Shown piece after piece: positions 15,485 to 25,299 of a DNA stretch of 38,197 bases. How positions within the stretch are numbered: position 1 is the stretch's first letter; every line of letters begins with the position of its first letter. The stretch spans positions 1 to 38,197 of the forward strand of contig CAZOIA010000032.1 of assembly GCA_964579675.1 (NCBI GenBank). The letters run 5' to 3'. The notes beneath the pieces are model-generated. The model saw only the letters and a list, made by a program, of their open reading frames with translations, made no database searches and was not told the DNA's origin. The stretch is from CAZOIA01 sp964579675. GTDB lineage: Bacteria > Planctomycetota > Phycisphaerae > UBA1845 > PWPN01. The position numbers were made by a program, and so were the translations under genes.

Positions 15485-18400
15485 ATGAACGAAGAGACGT
15501 CAATCACCCGTTGTGTCTGTGGTCAAGAACTGGAAGCCACCTTTCAGGCCTGCCCCAGTTGTGGACGATCGACATCGACTGATAGTCTGGCCTGCCCCGG
15601 CTGCGCCAAACAGGTCAAGTCCAAGTGGAAGATCTGCCCCTACTGTAAGGCCACGTTGTCAGGTTGGTCCACGCCGACGTCGGGAGGTACCGCCGGTGGC
15701 GTCTCGGGCGGCGCGGACACTCCAGAGGTGGCAGCCTCTTCCAACGTAAGCCAGATGTTCGTTTCGCAAGTCGATGAAGGGAGTTCGGCGCCCCGGCCTG
15801 GCCCAGGCGCGGATCTGTCCATCGCAACCGGCGACGTCCTTGCCGATCGTTATACCGTACATCGCGCATTGGGCACAGGCGGGTTCGGAGCCGTGTACCT
15901 GGTCGAGGATTCGGAACTCGGCGAGAAACGTGCTCTCAAGGTGGTGGTCGTCGGGAAAGGAAAGGCCGAACGTGCCCGGGAGCAAATGCTGCACGAGTTC
16001 AAGCTCCGGGAACGGATCAACGATGCCACCCACATCGTCCGATCGCAGGATCCGCGCTCTTGCGAGTATAAGGGGCTTTCTCTCGTTCTTCTGCCCATGG
16101 AGTTAGCCGATGGTGGAAGCCTCCGGCAATGGCTGCGGGGCAACGGCGACGTCGAAAAACGTCGGCAAGCGGGCCTTGATCTGTTCAGGCAGGCGTGCCA
16201 CGGTGTCAAGGCGATCCATGATGCCGGACTGGCCCATCTGGACATCAAACCCGAGAACATCCTCCTGGTGAACGGCAAGGCTAAGGTGACCGACTTTGGC
16301 ATTGGTCGATATGTGGATGGCCAGTTCGCAGACAATCCTGATCAGCTCCTGCGGCAGGGTGTGGGGACACCGCAATACATGAGTCCGGAGCAGTTTCGGA
16401 CCGCCCGACAGGCAGAAATAGGTCCGCCCAGCGACATATACAGCCTGGGATTGTTGCTGTACGAGCTCTTGGATGGATCGCTGCCGTTTGACGGTAGCCC
16501 GCAGGAACTGCGCGAGAAACACTTGAATGTGCAGCCGCCGGCATTGAAGGCCGGGGCTGCGCAGTGGTGGCCTGTGGTGGAACGATGTCTGGCCAAGGAT
16601 CCGGAAAGGCGCTACCCGGGTGTGGAGCAATTGCTGCGTGATGTGAACCGGGCGGCGGAAGGCGCGGCGTTGTCGACAGACGTAGCCTGTCACAAGTGTG
16701 GTCACGTCAATGCGAAGCGAACCAGCGAGTTCTGCGAAGAGTGTGGTTCAAAGCTGACCGGGCTGTTCCGGGAATGTCCCCACTGCGGCCGTCGCAACCG
16801 CCTGGATGTCGAGAATTGCGAAGGCTGTGGTTTCAGGATCGCCGCCCACTACCTTTTCCAGCAGCGGAAGATGAAGGCTGAGAAGCTGAAAGATGAGGAG
16901 CCCGCCGAGGCCATCGGATTGCTGGAGTTGATGCTTCGAGACGGCGCAAGCGAGGAAGAAGCGATGCTCATCAAGGAGCTCCGCCAGAAACAGTCAAAGA
17001 TCGGCCCGTGGATCACGCAGGCCGGCGAGAAGGCATTGGCCGGCCAGCCTGATGAGGCAATCGAGCTTTGGCGGAAAGTCCTCGAAGAGATCCCCCGCCA
17101 TCGGACCGCCCAGGCAGAGATCGAGAAACTTGAGGCGCTGCTGGCCGAGTTCAACAGCCGCCGGGACCAGGCTACCGACTCGATGGACAGGGCCCAGTTC
17201 GACGAGGCGGACAAGTTTCTACAGGCGTGTCTCGAACTCATCCCCCAGCGGCAAGACGTCAGGCAACTCCTGAACCAATCACGTGAACGGGCGAAGGGGT
17301 ATGCCGCGCTATCAAAGGAGGCATCCTCTGCCCAGAAGAACAGGATGTTGCGCGAGGCGTTCGACCGGGTCGAAGAGATGTTCTCACTGGCTCCGGAGAG
17401 TCCGGAAGCGCTGTACTTGAAGGTGGAGCTTTCGGAATCGATCGGAGAGACCGACCGGCTTATCGTCGAAGCGCGAAGTCACCTGGCCCGGGCAGAGTTT
17501 ACTCAGGTGGAAGAGAACATCCGGGAGGTCGAGGAACGCCAGGCCGATCAGGCGGACGTACAAGAAGTCAAAGAAACGCTGGCAAGAACACGGGAGGCGT
17601 ACGGCCAGGCTGTATCCGAGGCCGAACAGGCCAGGCGCGATCGCGACCTTGACAAGGCGGCGAAAGCGATCAAGCGGGCGTCAGATCTGTGTCCGGACTG
17701 CCCAAAGGTCAGCGAACTCTCGAATTCAGTGAAGGGGGAACAGCAAGAGGCACAAGACCTTCTCAACGCAGCCGGTCGATCGATCAGCGGCGCCTGCTTC
17801 GAAGACGGGGAGCGACAGTTGAAGCTGACCGAAGAGACCTGGCCCCAGGTCAAGGGGCTGACTGATGCTCGACAACGACTCGCAACCACGCGAACTGAGT
17901 ATGACCAGCACATGAAACGTGCACGCGAAGGTAAGGCCAAGAGGGAGTTGCCAGCTGCGTTGGAGGCCGCACAGCAGGCCTTGGCGCTTTGCCCGGACTC
18001 GGAAGCACCAAGAAAGCTGGCCGGCGAAGTGGAGAAGGATCAGAACACCGCGCGAAGTCATCTGGGTAGTGCTAAGAAGCTGCGCAAGGCCGCGGAGTTC
18101 GACGAGGCCACGAATAAGGTAGCCCTGGCGCGTGAGCTTTGGCCCACCCTGGCAGGTCTCGACGGGCTCGAAGCCGAGATCGCATCGACCCGGAAGGTCT
18201 ACCGGCAGGAGATCGACGCGACCCGGGGATTCCTGAAGAAGAAGCAGATCAGAGATGCGTTCGCCGCGTGCGAAAGGGCGCTTGAGATCTGCCCCCAGTC
18301 CACCGAGGCCAAATCCCTTGAACGTGAGATCGGGGGGGCGGAAGATGAGGAGGAAAGGCGTCAGCGGGCTCAAGAACGCAAATCGAAAGAACGTCGTGCG

Positions 18401-18862
18401 GGGGCCAAGCGGGTTGCCAGGAGAACCACAATTCTCGTCGCGGTGCTGGGGGGGCTGGCGGTATTGGGTGTTGGCGGGCTGTTCCTCTGGCGGTGGATTC
18501 AAGCGACAGCCTGGCCTTGGTGCCTTGATCACACGATCATTCTTATCGGCATAGACGTTGTCCTCCTGATCCTGACGTCACTCGTCCACAAAGCCCGATT
18601 TACCAACCTCTACCGGAACATCCTGGTGGAAATGTTTAACGCGCGCCTCGACATGCAATTGGTCGCGGTTGGGATGATCGCCTTACTCCTGACGTTGCTT
18701 TGTGGGGGACCGGCCGCCGGGATCGGCTGGCTGACTGCGAAGTACCTTGCGGTGACGGGCGGGCAGGCCACCACGATCGGTCTTCTGGTCGGTGGTGTTC
18801 TTGTAATCGTAGCGCTCGTTCACTCGATGTTCTGCTATTGCAAATGGCGTAGGGTGGATTAG
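15485..18862 (+). CDS. Membrane-anchored Ser/Thr protein kinase with zinc ribbons and TPR-like repeats
   Basis: A Hanks-type kinase of 1125 aa. Order: two zinc ribbons (CVC...CPSC, 10-26; CPGC...CPYC, 37-54); low-complexity linker; kinase domain 120-390 with glycine loop GTGGFGAVY (130-138), ATP lysine in ALKVV (K152), catalytic loop HLDIKPEN (D253, N258), DFG (270-272) and SPEQF (300-304); two more zinc ribbons (CHKCG...CEEC, 402-420; CPHCG...CEGC, 431-448); a long helical array with TPR-like units (AALEAAQQALALCPDS and similar) to about 975; then four membrane segments (about 982-1003, 1017-1034, 1058-1080, 1097-1112). The catalytic loop is HLD instead of HRD, a non-RD pattern, so activation-loop phosphorylation may not be needed. 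First gene of a five-gene operon. The topology puts the kinase and repeats in the cytoplasm. The substrate is unknown; the neighbouring ATPases are candidates. Confidence 0.92.
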   Translation: MNEETSITRCVCGQELEATFQACPSCGRSTSTDSLACPGCAKQVKSKWKICPYCKATLSGWSTPTSGGTAGGVSGGADTPEVAASSNVSQMFVSQVDEGSSAPRPGPGADLSIATGDVLADRYTVHRALGTGGFGAVYLVEDSELGEKRALKVVVVGKGKAERAREQMLHEFKLRERINDATHIVRSQDPRSCEYKGLSLVLLPMELADGGSLRQWLRGNGDVEKRRQAGLDLFRQACHGVKAIHDAGLAHLDIKPENILLVNGKAKVTDFGIGRYVDGQFADNPDQLLRQGVGTPQYMSPEQFRTARQAEIGPPSDIYSLGLLLYELLDGSLPFDGSPQELREKHLNVQPPALKAGAAQWWPVVERCLAKDPERRYPGVEQLLRDVNRAAEGAALSTDVACHKCGHVNAKRTSEFCEECGSKLTGLFRECPHCGRRNRLDVENCEGCGFRIAAHYLFQQRKMKAEKLKDEEPAEAIGLLELMLRDGASEEEAMLIKELRQKQSKIGPWITQAGEKALAGQPDEAIELWRKVLEEIPRHRTAQAEIEKLEALLAEFNSRRDQATDSMDRAQFDEADKFLQACLELIPQRQDVRQLLNQSRERAKGYAALSKEASSAQKNRMLREAFDRVEEMFSLAPESPEALYLKVELSESIGETDRLIVEARSHLARAEFTQVEENIREVEERQADQADVQEVKETLARTREAYGQAVSEAEQARRDRDLDKAAKAIKRASDLCPDCPKVSELSNSVKGEQQEAQDLLNAAGRSISGACFEDGERQLKLTEETWPQVKGLTDARQRLATTRTEYDQHMKRAREGKAKRELPAALEAAQQALALCPDSEAPRKLAGEVEKDQNTARSHLGSAKKLRKAAEFDEATNKVALARELWPTLAGLDGLEAEIASTRKVYRQEIDATRGFLKKKQIRDAFAACERALEICPQSTEAKSLEREIGGAEDEEERRQRAQERKSKERRAGAKRVARRTTILVAVLGGLAVLGVGGLFLWRWIQATAWPWCLDHTIILIGIDVVLLILTSLVHKARFTNLYRNILVEMFNARLDMQLVAVGMIALLLTLLCGGPAAGIGWLTAKYLAVTGGQATTIGLLVGGVLVIVALVHSMFCYCKWRRVD

Positions 18863-18907
18863 CCACGGTCATGGTCGAGGCTGCTCCGAAAACGTGCTGA
18901 GATTCTT

Positions 18908-21781
18908 ATGTCGAGGGTATTCGTATACAACGTGTCGTGCATACCTGACTGTACTCATCATCGCCTTCTGACTTCGTACGGAGGGGATGCGAGAGACCAC
19001 GTCTTCCGCGCAGCCGAGCACCTCCTCCGAATGGTCGCCAATTTCGATGAAGGGCAGCTCGCCCTGGCCATTCGTTTTCTCTTCCGGCAATCTGAAGGTA
19101 CAGGCCTCCAGCACCGCTTGCGTCTTCAGCTCGCGGTCAAAGTCGGCGACGGACTATCTGACGAAACGGTCCGCCAGCTGATCGATGCCGGCCCCCTCGC
19201 CGAGTTCTACGAATTCGAGCCGCCAAGCCAACCGACAAGGCAATATGAGTTTGAGGAGCATTTCAACGCGATTTCCGAGGTGGTCCGCCACGAGGAGGCC
19301 CTTGACCCCCTGATCTCCAGGGAGGACAATGACCGCATCCCATCGCTCTACTATGCCCTCTACCCGTTCGAGTGCCAGGACGACAACGACTATCTGGCGA
19401 TCGATCGCCTGCTCTCCAAGATGGACGAGCCCTGTGCAATCGAGATCCTTGTCCAGCCCGCCAATCATAACGCCGAACTGGCCGCTCATTATGGCTATAT
19501 CACCCATCTCATGTCGGTGAATCAGTATGGCGACGACCTGATTGGGGATCGCTTCGCGCCCAAACCCTGGTCGGAGGATCAACTGGAAAACCAGGTTCTG
19601 ACGCGGCCCAGGAAGAAGGACCCAATTGCGGACGAGATCGTCCGGGAGCACCAGGAACTACATCGCAATTTGCGCCAGCCGCAGCTACTGTTCCACGTAA
19701 AGGCCTTCGCCGCACGTCCCGAGCGGGCGCTGATGTTGGCCTCAGCGGTGGCTGAGTCCGGCTTGGCCTCGGGCAAGTATCGTATCCTTTCCTACCAGAC
19801 CAATGGACAGGGGCAAGATGAGGACGAGGTGCGTCGCTCCCTGGCCGACAGTCACGACATGATGGTATCGCTTCATGCCATGTACCCGGGTGTCTGGGGT
19901 CGTGAGTTGCCACGAAACTGGCGGGGAATGTCACGGTTGTGCCGCATGGCCACGGTCGATGAGTTGAAGGGGCTGGTCCGTCTTCCTGTCGGGGGTTACG
20001 GCTCGCCCCGGTGTATTCGCAAAATGACGGATCCGGAGCCCCTGCGGGCCCGGGATACGATCTTGATCGGCGACGACCTCGAATCGCAGGCGCCCGGAGC
20101 ACGCGCCTCCACTGACAGCCTGTCGGAGCTGTTCGAGTGCGAGCGTCCTGCCAATATCGAGTTGCGTCTGGCTCCGAGCGCCCTGACCAAGCACATGTTC
20201 GTGGCCGGCGTTCCGGGCAGCGGCAAGACGACAGCGGTGTTCAATACCCTGGTTCAGTTGTTCCGACATGGCGTGCCGTTCCTGGTGATTGAGCCGGCGA
20301 AGACTGAGTACCGTATCCTCAAGACCCTGCGGGAACACCCCGACCCGTCCGTGCGCGCGCTGGCCGAGCAGACTCGCGTCTATACACCCGGCAACGACGC
20401 CATCTCGCCGTTTCGATTCAATCCGTTGGAGCATTCTGCTGAAATCAGCCGCGACGAGCACATAGGCCAGGTTCTGGCGTGTTTCGAAGCTGCCATGCCA
20501 CTCGGTGGGCCGCTGCAGGCATTGATTGCTGAAGCCGTGGAAGCGGTGTACGGGGATCGGTCGACAGGCGATTTCCCCCAGATGAACGATCTGGTCGAAG
20601 CTACCCGTCGCATCATGGAGGAGAAACAGTACGAGGGCGACATCCGCTCGAACCTGCAAGCGGCCATCGAGGTTCGGCTCGGGCTACTCACCCGCCGGGC
20701 CATGGGGCGTATCTTCCAGTGTCACGGGAGTATCCCAGACGTTGCCGATCTGCTCGAACACCCGACGATCATCGAAATGGACTATCTTTCACAGGATCAT
20801 GCCTGTCTCCTGACGCTTTTCCTTCTCGCGGCGATTCGCGAACGCATTCGCGTCGACTCGCGTCGCCGGGCGGAAGGGCTGCATCACGTCACCGTTATCG
20901 AGGAGGCCCACAACATCGTCGGACGGGCTGGGGATGCAAAGGCATCGGAGGACTTCGCCGACCCCAAGGCATTCGCGGCCCAGTACGTATCGCGCATGTT
21001 GGCCGAACTGCGGGCGCTCGGCGAGGGGATCATCATCGCCGATCAGCTGCCCTCCGCCGTGGCCCCGGAAGTTGTCAAGAATACCGGCACCAAGCTGGCC
21101 CATCGACTGGTCAGTAATGACGACAGGGAAGATCTCGGTGGAGCGATGCTTATGGGCGCGGCCGAAACAGAAGAGATTGCGCGCCTGTCTCCCGGGGAAG
21201 CGTATTTCTATTCGGAGGGGCTCCACAAGCCTCGCCGTGTGCGGTGCCTGAATGCAAACTCGTATCTTTGTTTGGGCCGGCTCCCGACGGGATCCGCGAT
21301 TCTTCCTCATCTATTAGATGACGCTTGGTTCGTACAGGGCGATGAGCGCAGACACCTCGCCACCCTTAATATGATCGCGGAGCAGTTTCCGAAATTCCTG
21401 GAAGCAATTCAGGATGCTACGGCACAGATAGAGGCCCTCGTGCCGGATCATGTTAACCTCGGCGCCGCCATCGAGGATCCGATACGGCGACGCGACGAGC
21501 TCAACCACATCTACGGTGTGCTGGCGGAGCTCCGCGACGCCTTGCAGCGCAAGATCGTCAGCGAGTTCTCGGAAAAGGTCTGGAAACCCCGAGTGGCTGA
21601 GATCGAGTCGGGCCGCGAGAGGTTTGACTCCGTCCGCCGGCGATCGGATGAGATCATCAAAGGATACAACGAGGAGGTACTGGTCCAGCATAATGAGCTG
21701 ATGAGTACGCTTGAGGCCATTTTGGACCAGATTCGGGCTCTATTGGGCCAACGTCCTGACGATGCGATGCGCAGGGCATGA
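18908..21781 (+). CDS. HerA/DUF87-type ATPase
   Basis: A P-loop NTPase of the HerA/FtsK type, 957 aa, distinct from the TraG-like ATPase at 7268-9793. Residues 1-420 are an unassigned N-terminal region. The motor begins at KHMFVAGVPGSGKTTAVFNT (Walker A, 434-442), followed by FLVIEPAKTEYRIL (458-471), a motif typical of this HerA subgroup. Walker B is VTVIEEAHNIV (661-671), and IIIADQLPSAVAPEVVKNTG is the sensor-like stretch of the superfamily. The C-terminal 150 residues are a helical, probably coiled-coil region. There are no membrane helices or nuclease domain. It lies 45 nt after the kinase gene, with a weak SD at ATG 18908. HerA ATPases commonly work with a nuclease or other effector; none is obvious here, so its partner may be one of the unknown operon proteins. 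Confidence 0.88.
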   Translation: MSRVFVYNVSCIPDCTHHRLLTSYGGDARDHVFRAAEHLLRMVANFDEGQLALAIRFLFRQSEGTGLQHRLRLQLAVKVGDGLSDETVRQLIDAGPLAEFYEFEPPSQPTRQYEFEEHFNAISEVVRHEEALDPLISREDNDRIPSLYYALYPFECQDDNDYLAIDRLLSKMDEPCAIEILVQPANHNAELAAHYGYITHLMSVNQYGDDLIGDRFAPKPWSEDQLENQVLTRPRKKDPIADEIVREHQELHRNLRQPQLLFHVKAFAARPERALMLASAVAESGLASGKYRILSYQTNGQGQDEDEVRRSLADSHDMMVSLHAMYPGVWGRELPRNWRGMSRLCRMATVDELKGLVRLPVGGYGSPRCIRKMTDPEPLRARDTILIGDDLESQAPGARASTDSLSELFECERPANIELRLAPSALTKHMFVAGVPGSGKTTAVFNTLVQLFRHGVPFLVIEPAKTEYRILKTLREHPDPSVRALAEQTRVYTPGNDAISPFRFNPLEHSAEISRDEHIGQVLACFEAAMPLGGPLQALIAEAVEAVYGDRSTGDFPQMNDLVEATRRIMEEKQYEGDIRSNLQAAIEVRLGLLTRRAMGRIFQCHGSIPDVADLLEHPTIIEMDYLSQDHACLLTLFLLAAIRERIRVDSRRRAEGLHHVTVIEEAHNIVGRAGDAKASEDFADPKAFAAQYVSRMLAELRALGEGIIIADQLPSAVAPEVVKNTGTKLAHRLVSNDDREDLGGAMLMGAAETEEIARLSPGEAYFYSEGLHKPRRVRCLNANSYLCLGRLPTGSAILPHLLDDAWFVQGDERRHLATLNMIAEQFPKFLEAIQDATAQIEALVPDHVNLGAAIEDPIRRRDELNHIYGVLAELRDALQRKIVSEFSEKVWKPRVAEIESGRERFDSVRRRSDEIIKGYNEEVLVQHNELMSTLEAILDQIRALLGQRPDDAMRRA

Positions 21782-21852
21782 GGCCCTTGCGGGCCGAAAC
21801 CGGCATATTGAGGCAGAGTGAGCAGGATCAGTCGTACCCGGAGGAATTAGAT

Positions 21853-22377
21853 ATGGCAACGGACAAACCGAGGGACACGAAAGGGATCAAGCGTGAGATC
21901 ACCGACCGCGGAAAGGACATGAAGAAGCGCATCAAGGATGCCCAGAAAGTTGTCAGTGACAAGAAGATCGAGGCCCAGACCGCCAAGGAGCTCCACTTAT
22001 CAGGGACCTCAGAGGGTTCCAGCGAGGTCAAGAAGGCCGTCCAACAAGCCGCCGAAGCCACGGACAAGGAACATAAGAAACAAGAGCGAGAGCTCCAGAA
22101 GGAGGGCATCGACAAGGCCAAGAAGACCGAGCAGGAACTCAAGCAGCGCTCCGACGCCGTGAAGCAGGATTTGGACAGGCTCAAGCAGGCTGCTTCGAAG
22201 ATCGACACGAAGTCCGCGCAGTCGGGCGTACGGGCTGCCGAGAAGGGCGCCCAGAAGGACAACAAGTTCTTGACAGACGCGGAGAAGGAACAGCAAACCG
22301 ATCGCGTGAAGACCGAGAAAGAGCGCGATAAGCAGAGGCAGGAAGTGAAAGGCGCAAAAATCTCATTCCGCAACTGA
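21853..22377 (+). CDS. Small highly charged coiled-coil protein
   Basis: Function unknown, 174 aa, extremely rich in Lys, Glu, Asp and Gln and almost free of aromatics. Long uninterrupted helix is likely along most of the chain (KEHKKQERELQKEGIDKAKK, TEQELKQRSDAVKQDLDRLK), so it is probably an elongated coiled coil or scaffold. No membrane segment, signal peptide or cysteines. The start at 21853 has a good SD (GGAGGAATT, about 9 nt upstream); an earlier in-frame ATG at 21778 overlaps the ATPase stop and lacks support. It sits between the HerA-type ATPase and another coiled-coil-containing protein. Because of its low complexity, sequence matches to other coiled-coil proteins would not be informative. 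Confidence 0.72.
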   Translation: MATDKPRDTKGIKREITDRGKDMKKRIKDAQKVVSDKKIEAQTAKELHLSGTSEGSSEVKKAVQQAAEATDKEHKKQERELQKEGIDKAKKTEQELKQRSDAVKQDLDRLKQAASKIDTKSAQSGVRAAEKGAQKDNKFLTDAEKEQQTDRVKTEKERDKQRQEVKGAKISFRN

Positions 22378-22475
22378 GACGAGGTGCCAAGGGCCCGGGC
22401 GGCCGAGCAACAACGCGCTGCTTGAGAAATGCGTCGTTCAAATGAGAGAAACCCAAACGCAGACGGATGCTGACA

Positions 22476-23339
22476 ATGAGTGGTCTAAAGCTCAGTGAGA
22501 AAGAGAGCTACGTCCTCCAGCAGATTCGCGTTCTCAACCGTGAACTAGACGCGCTAAGATCTCATCGTGATGAGATGGCGAAACTGGAGGCACGGATATG
22601 GTCCGCGCGATCTCAGTCCCCCGCTGGCACACAAGCGTATGGCGCGCCCGCTGGCTCGTACGGTCCGAACGTCGCAGCAGGGGCATATGTTTCACAGGCT
22701 TCCCAGGAGCTGGATGACCGTCTCAAGAAGGCGCGGAGTGCCGAGACTGGGTTGGCAGAACGGGTTCGCGAGTCCGCAAAAACGTTGGAGCAGCACGGCG
22801 GCACGGTAAAACTGATTCGCGATGAGGTGAAACGAGACCTTGAGGTGCTTTGCACGCAGTGCGATCAATTGCAGGGCGAGCAATCCAAGGCGCTGTATCG
22901 TAAAGGTGAGGATCGTTACCGACCGAGTCTTCACAAGTGCGACGACATTCTTAGGCAGATCCAACTCGCCCTGCAGATCGCGGGGACGACGCTGTCAGGC
23001 AATCCGCAACCATCTGCGGTCGGCGGGTTAGTTACAACGCCTTTGCGCGGTCTGGACGCTTACATTCTCGACACGTTGAAAAGCGAGACTCTCTATGCGC
23101 TCGCCATGAGACGGAACGAAGGAATCGACGGCACCTCCGAGCCACCTTCGCCGCGGATGGCCGTCTCGAGGGAGCAAGGGACCGGAAGCTTAGAAGACAC
23201 GATCGGTGCCGGACTGGGTTACGCTACGCTGCCGGTCGCAGATGAATACAAGATCCCCCTCCCCAAGTACTACTACGAGCGGTACCGACGGGACTGCAAT
23301 CCACACGACAGCCAGGGCAAGTACTTGGTGAGGGAATGA
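22476..23339 (+). CDS. Unknown operon protein with coiled-coil segments
   Basis: Not recognised, 287 aa. Residues about 5-45 (KLSEKESYVLQQIRVLNREL) and about 75-130 (ELDDRLKKARSAETGLAERV) are probable coiled coils, separated by a Gly/Ala/Ser/Tyr-rich linker (GTQAYGAPAGSYGPNVAAGA). A mostly helical middle (about 130-190) has the pair CTQC and a helix with KCDDILRQIQLAL. The C-terminal 60 residues are less regular and end with IPLPKYYYERYRRDCNPHD, an aromatic, basic motif that might be a binding tail. No membrane segment. ATG 22476 has a GACGGA SD about 8 nt before it; ATG 22467 is an alternative. It is fourth in the kinase operon, and no catalytic motif is visible. Confidence 0.7.
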   Translation: MSGLKLSEKESYVLQQIRVLNRELDALRSHRDEMAKLEARIWSARSQSPAGTQAYGAPAGSYGPNVAAGAYVSQASQELDDRLKKARSAETGLAERVRESAKTLEQHGGTVKLIRDEVKRDLEVLCTQCDQLQGEQSKALYRKGEDRYRPSLHKCDDILRQIQLALQIAGTTLSGNPQPSAVGGLVTTPLRGLDAYILDTLKSETLYALAMRRNEGIDGTSEPPSPRMAVSREQGTGSLEDTIGAGLGYATLPVADEYKIPLPKYYYERYRRDCNPHDSQGKYLVRE

Positions 23340-23409
23340 TTCGATACCGACGCTCGTTCGGTCCTCCTTCGTAGGTATAGGATCTCCCCTGCGACGGATC
23401 GGTGTACTG

Positions 23410-25299
23410 ATGGCTGAAGAAGAGGTCATATTCAGTGGTGGCGGCGGCAACAAACCACCCGTCCTTATGTGGGATGGCCCGGCCGCCGGCAACGGCAGTC
23501 TGCGCGTTTCGGCTTTCGACTATGGCTACTCGGTTTACGCGCTGGCCGTGTCGCCCAGTGGGAGTCGTCTGGCCGCGGGCACGCGTGCCGGGCTGCTGCG
23601 CGTCCACGCCCTGGAAACTTTTCGCGCCCGGGAGGGCGCGAAGCCCATCTTCGAGGTTTTCCACGGTGCTGATTTGAAGACGGCGGTGCTGGCGCTCGCG
23701 TTCGCCACCGACGGGCTTCTTGCCTCGGGCGGGCAGGACGGTCAGATCAAGGTTTGGGATGTGCATCAGGGCAAGCGAGTTGCCCAGATTGACGCCCATC
23801 CGGGCGGGCTTGTGGCCCTGTGTCCGCTTGGCTCACTGGTGCTGGCCAGCATCGGCGTGGATGGATTCCTCCGGGTCTGGGACCTGAACACACTTGAGGC
23901 AAGGCATGAGAGCGGCCCTTTCCCCCTGCCGAAGATCAAGGCGCTCACGGGACTGGATTTCCACCCTCAGTCGGGTCAACTCGTGCACGCATCGCGATCC
24001 GGCGATCTTCACGTCTACGACACACGGAAGGACTTCGCGAAGCGCGTGGTTCGCGTCCATGACGGCGATTTCTGCGCTGTTGCCTGCGGCGCCGAGCTGG
24101 TCGCGACAGCCGGGTCGGCCGACGCGTCACTCAAGCTCTGGCCGCCAACCTTCGACACGCCGGCATGGGCGGTCTCGCTTGCCGGCCCGGTCACCGCGGT
24201 CGGCTGGGCGGGCGATAAGGTCGTGATGACGGTCTCGCAGGACGGCGGGGGACAGTTCTGGCGAGTCAACCACGAGCTCAGAATGATCGGCCGCCCCGCC
24301 AGTCAGGATCTGCGAACCTGTGTCGGCCTGCCGCCTGCCCTGATCGGAAGATCTCAGCTCCGCTCGGCCCTAGAGTGGCGAGAGCAGCAGCTGGCGGATG
24401 CCGGGGCGCTCATCGGTCAGTCCGGATCTGAAGCCCGTCAGCGCCTGCTTCACATTATTGACGGCCTTCGTGACCGTGGTTTCTCGGCAGAGGCGAGCCT
24501 TCTGATCGCTGACGTGGCCCGGTCGGAAGACCGGGTCCTGTGGGAATTGGAGTCGCGTCTGGCCTTGGCGCAGGGACTTGGCGATGATCCTGCTGCGGTT
24601 CCGGCGCACTACGCTGTCGCGGAGCTTCTCGAACGGCTGAAGGAGCCGGAACTGGCTGTTCTTCATTACGAGAAGGCCCTACGCATTGACGACAACTACA
24701 GAGACGCCAGGGAGCGCATCGAGCGGCTACGGTCTCATGCCATGATGGCTGTGAGTCCGGAGGGCTTCACTCGCGCAGACTTCGGGAAAGGTGAGTTGAT
24801 ACCTCAGGAACTCGAGAAGTACACCGTCCTGGACAAGAAGTTTCGCTGGCGTTCAGTGTTCGATGTCATGAAACTGGGCACCGAACCCACGAAGATCGAT
24901 CTTGAGGATCTGGCAGAACCGATGACCGCCGAGCTCAAAAGAAATGACTCGGACACCGGTCCCGTCGATGTACTCCGAACGACCATGATCCAAGGCCGAG
25001 ACCGAAGGGAAGTCCAATGGCTGAGCGTGCCATGTGGAAACTCTAATTCCGGTCTCGCCTACGCACTCGAGCTCGAGCCGCAGGGTAATGCGTCAAGGAA
25101 AACCGCCTACGGTGTTCTTGATCCCGCCCTCTTGCACATTCCAGACGATGCCACGGCAAGCCAGCACAATCGACAGGTCCAGGACGCCTGGGAACGTCTG
25201 GCTCAGTCTCCGAACACCAAGACATGGCTGGCCGAAATCCATGAGTCGGCAGACAGGGCGATCAGGCATCTTACGGCGCGCCAAGATCACGGTTGGTAG
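23410..25299 (+). CDS. WD40-repeat protein with TPR-like segment
   Basis: Probable interaction platform of 629 aa. Residues about 30-300 contain at least five WD40-type blades: VYALAVSPSGSRLAAGTRAG, LALAFATDGLLASGGQDGQIKV (the clearest), VLASIGVDGFLRVWDLNT, LTGLDFHPQSGQLVHASRSG and LVATAGSADASLKLW. This suggests one beta-propeller. Residues about 390-440 hold a TPR-like pair (HYAVAELLERLKEPELAVLH, then YEKALRIDDNYRDARER). The C-terminal 180 residues are not recognised. The N-terminus has an unusual glycine run (FSGGGGNKPPV). No signal peptide or membrane helix, so it is cytoplasmic. Last gene of the kinase operon, 70 nt after the previous stop. WD40 and TPR partners are typical of kinase- or NTPase-centred regulatory complexes, which fits the neighbours. 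Confidence 0.85.
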   Translation: MAEEEVIFSGGGGNKPPVLMWDGPAAGNGSLRVSAFDYGYSVYALAVSPSGSRLAAGTRAGLLRVHALETFRAREGAKPIFEVFHGADLKTAVLALAFATDGLLASGGQDGQIKVWDVHQGKRVAQIDAHPGGLVALCPLGSLVLASIGVDGFLRVWDLNTLEARHESGPFPLPKIKALTGLDFHPQSGQLVHASRSGDLHVYDTRKDFAKRVVRVHDGDFCAVACGAELVATAGSADASLKLWPPTFDTPAWAVSLAGPVTAVGWAGDKVVMTVSQDGGGQFWRVNHELRMIGRPASQDLRTCVGLPPALIGRSQLRSALEWREQQLADAGALIGQSGSEARQRLLHIIDGLRDRGFSAEASLLIADVARSEDRVLWELESRLALAQGLGDDPAAVPAHYAVAELLERLKEPELAVLHYEKALRIDDNYRDARERIERLRSHAMMAVSPEGFTRADFGKGELIPQELEKYTVLDKKFRWRSVFDVMKLGTEPTKIDLEDLAEPMTAELKRNDSDTGPVDVLRTTMIQGRDRREVQWLSVPCGNSNSGLAYALELEPQGNASRKTAYGVLDPALLHIPDDATASQHNRQVQDAWERLAQSPNTKTWLAEIHESADRAIRHLTARQDHGW

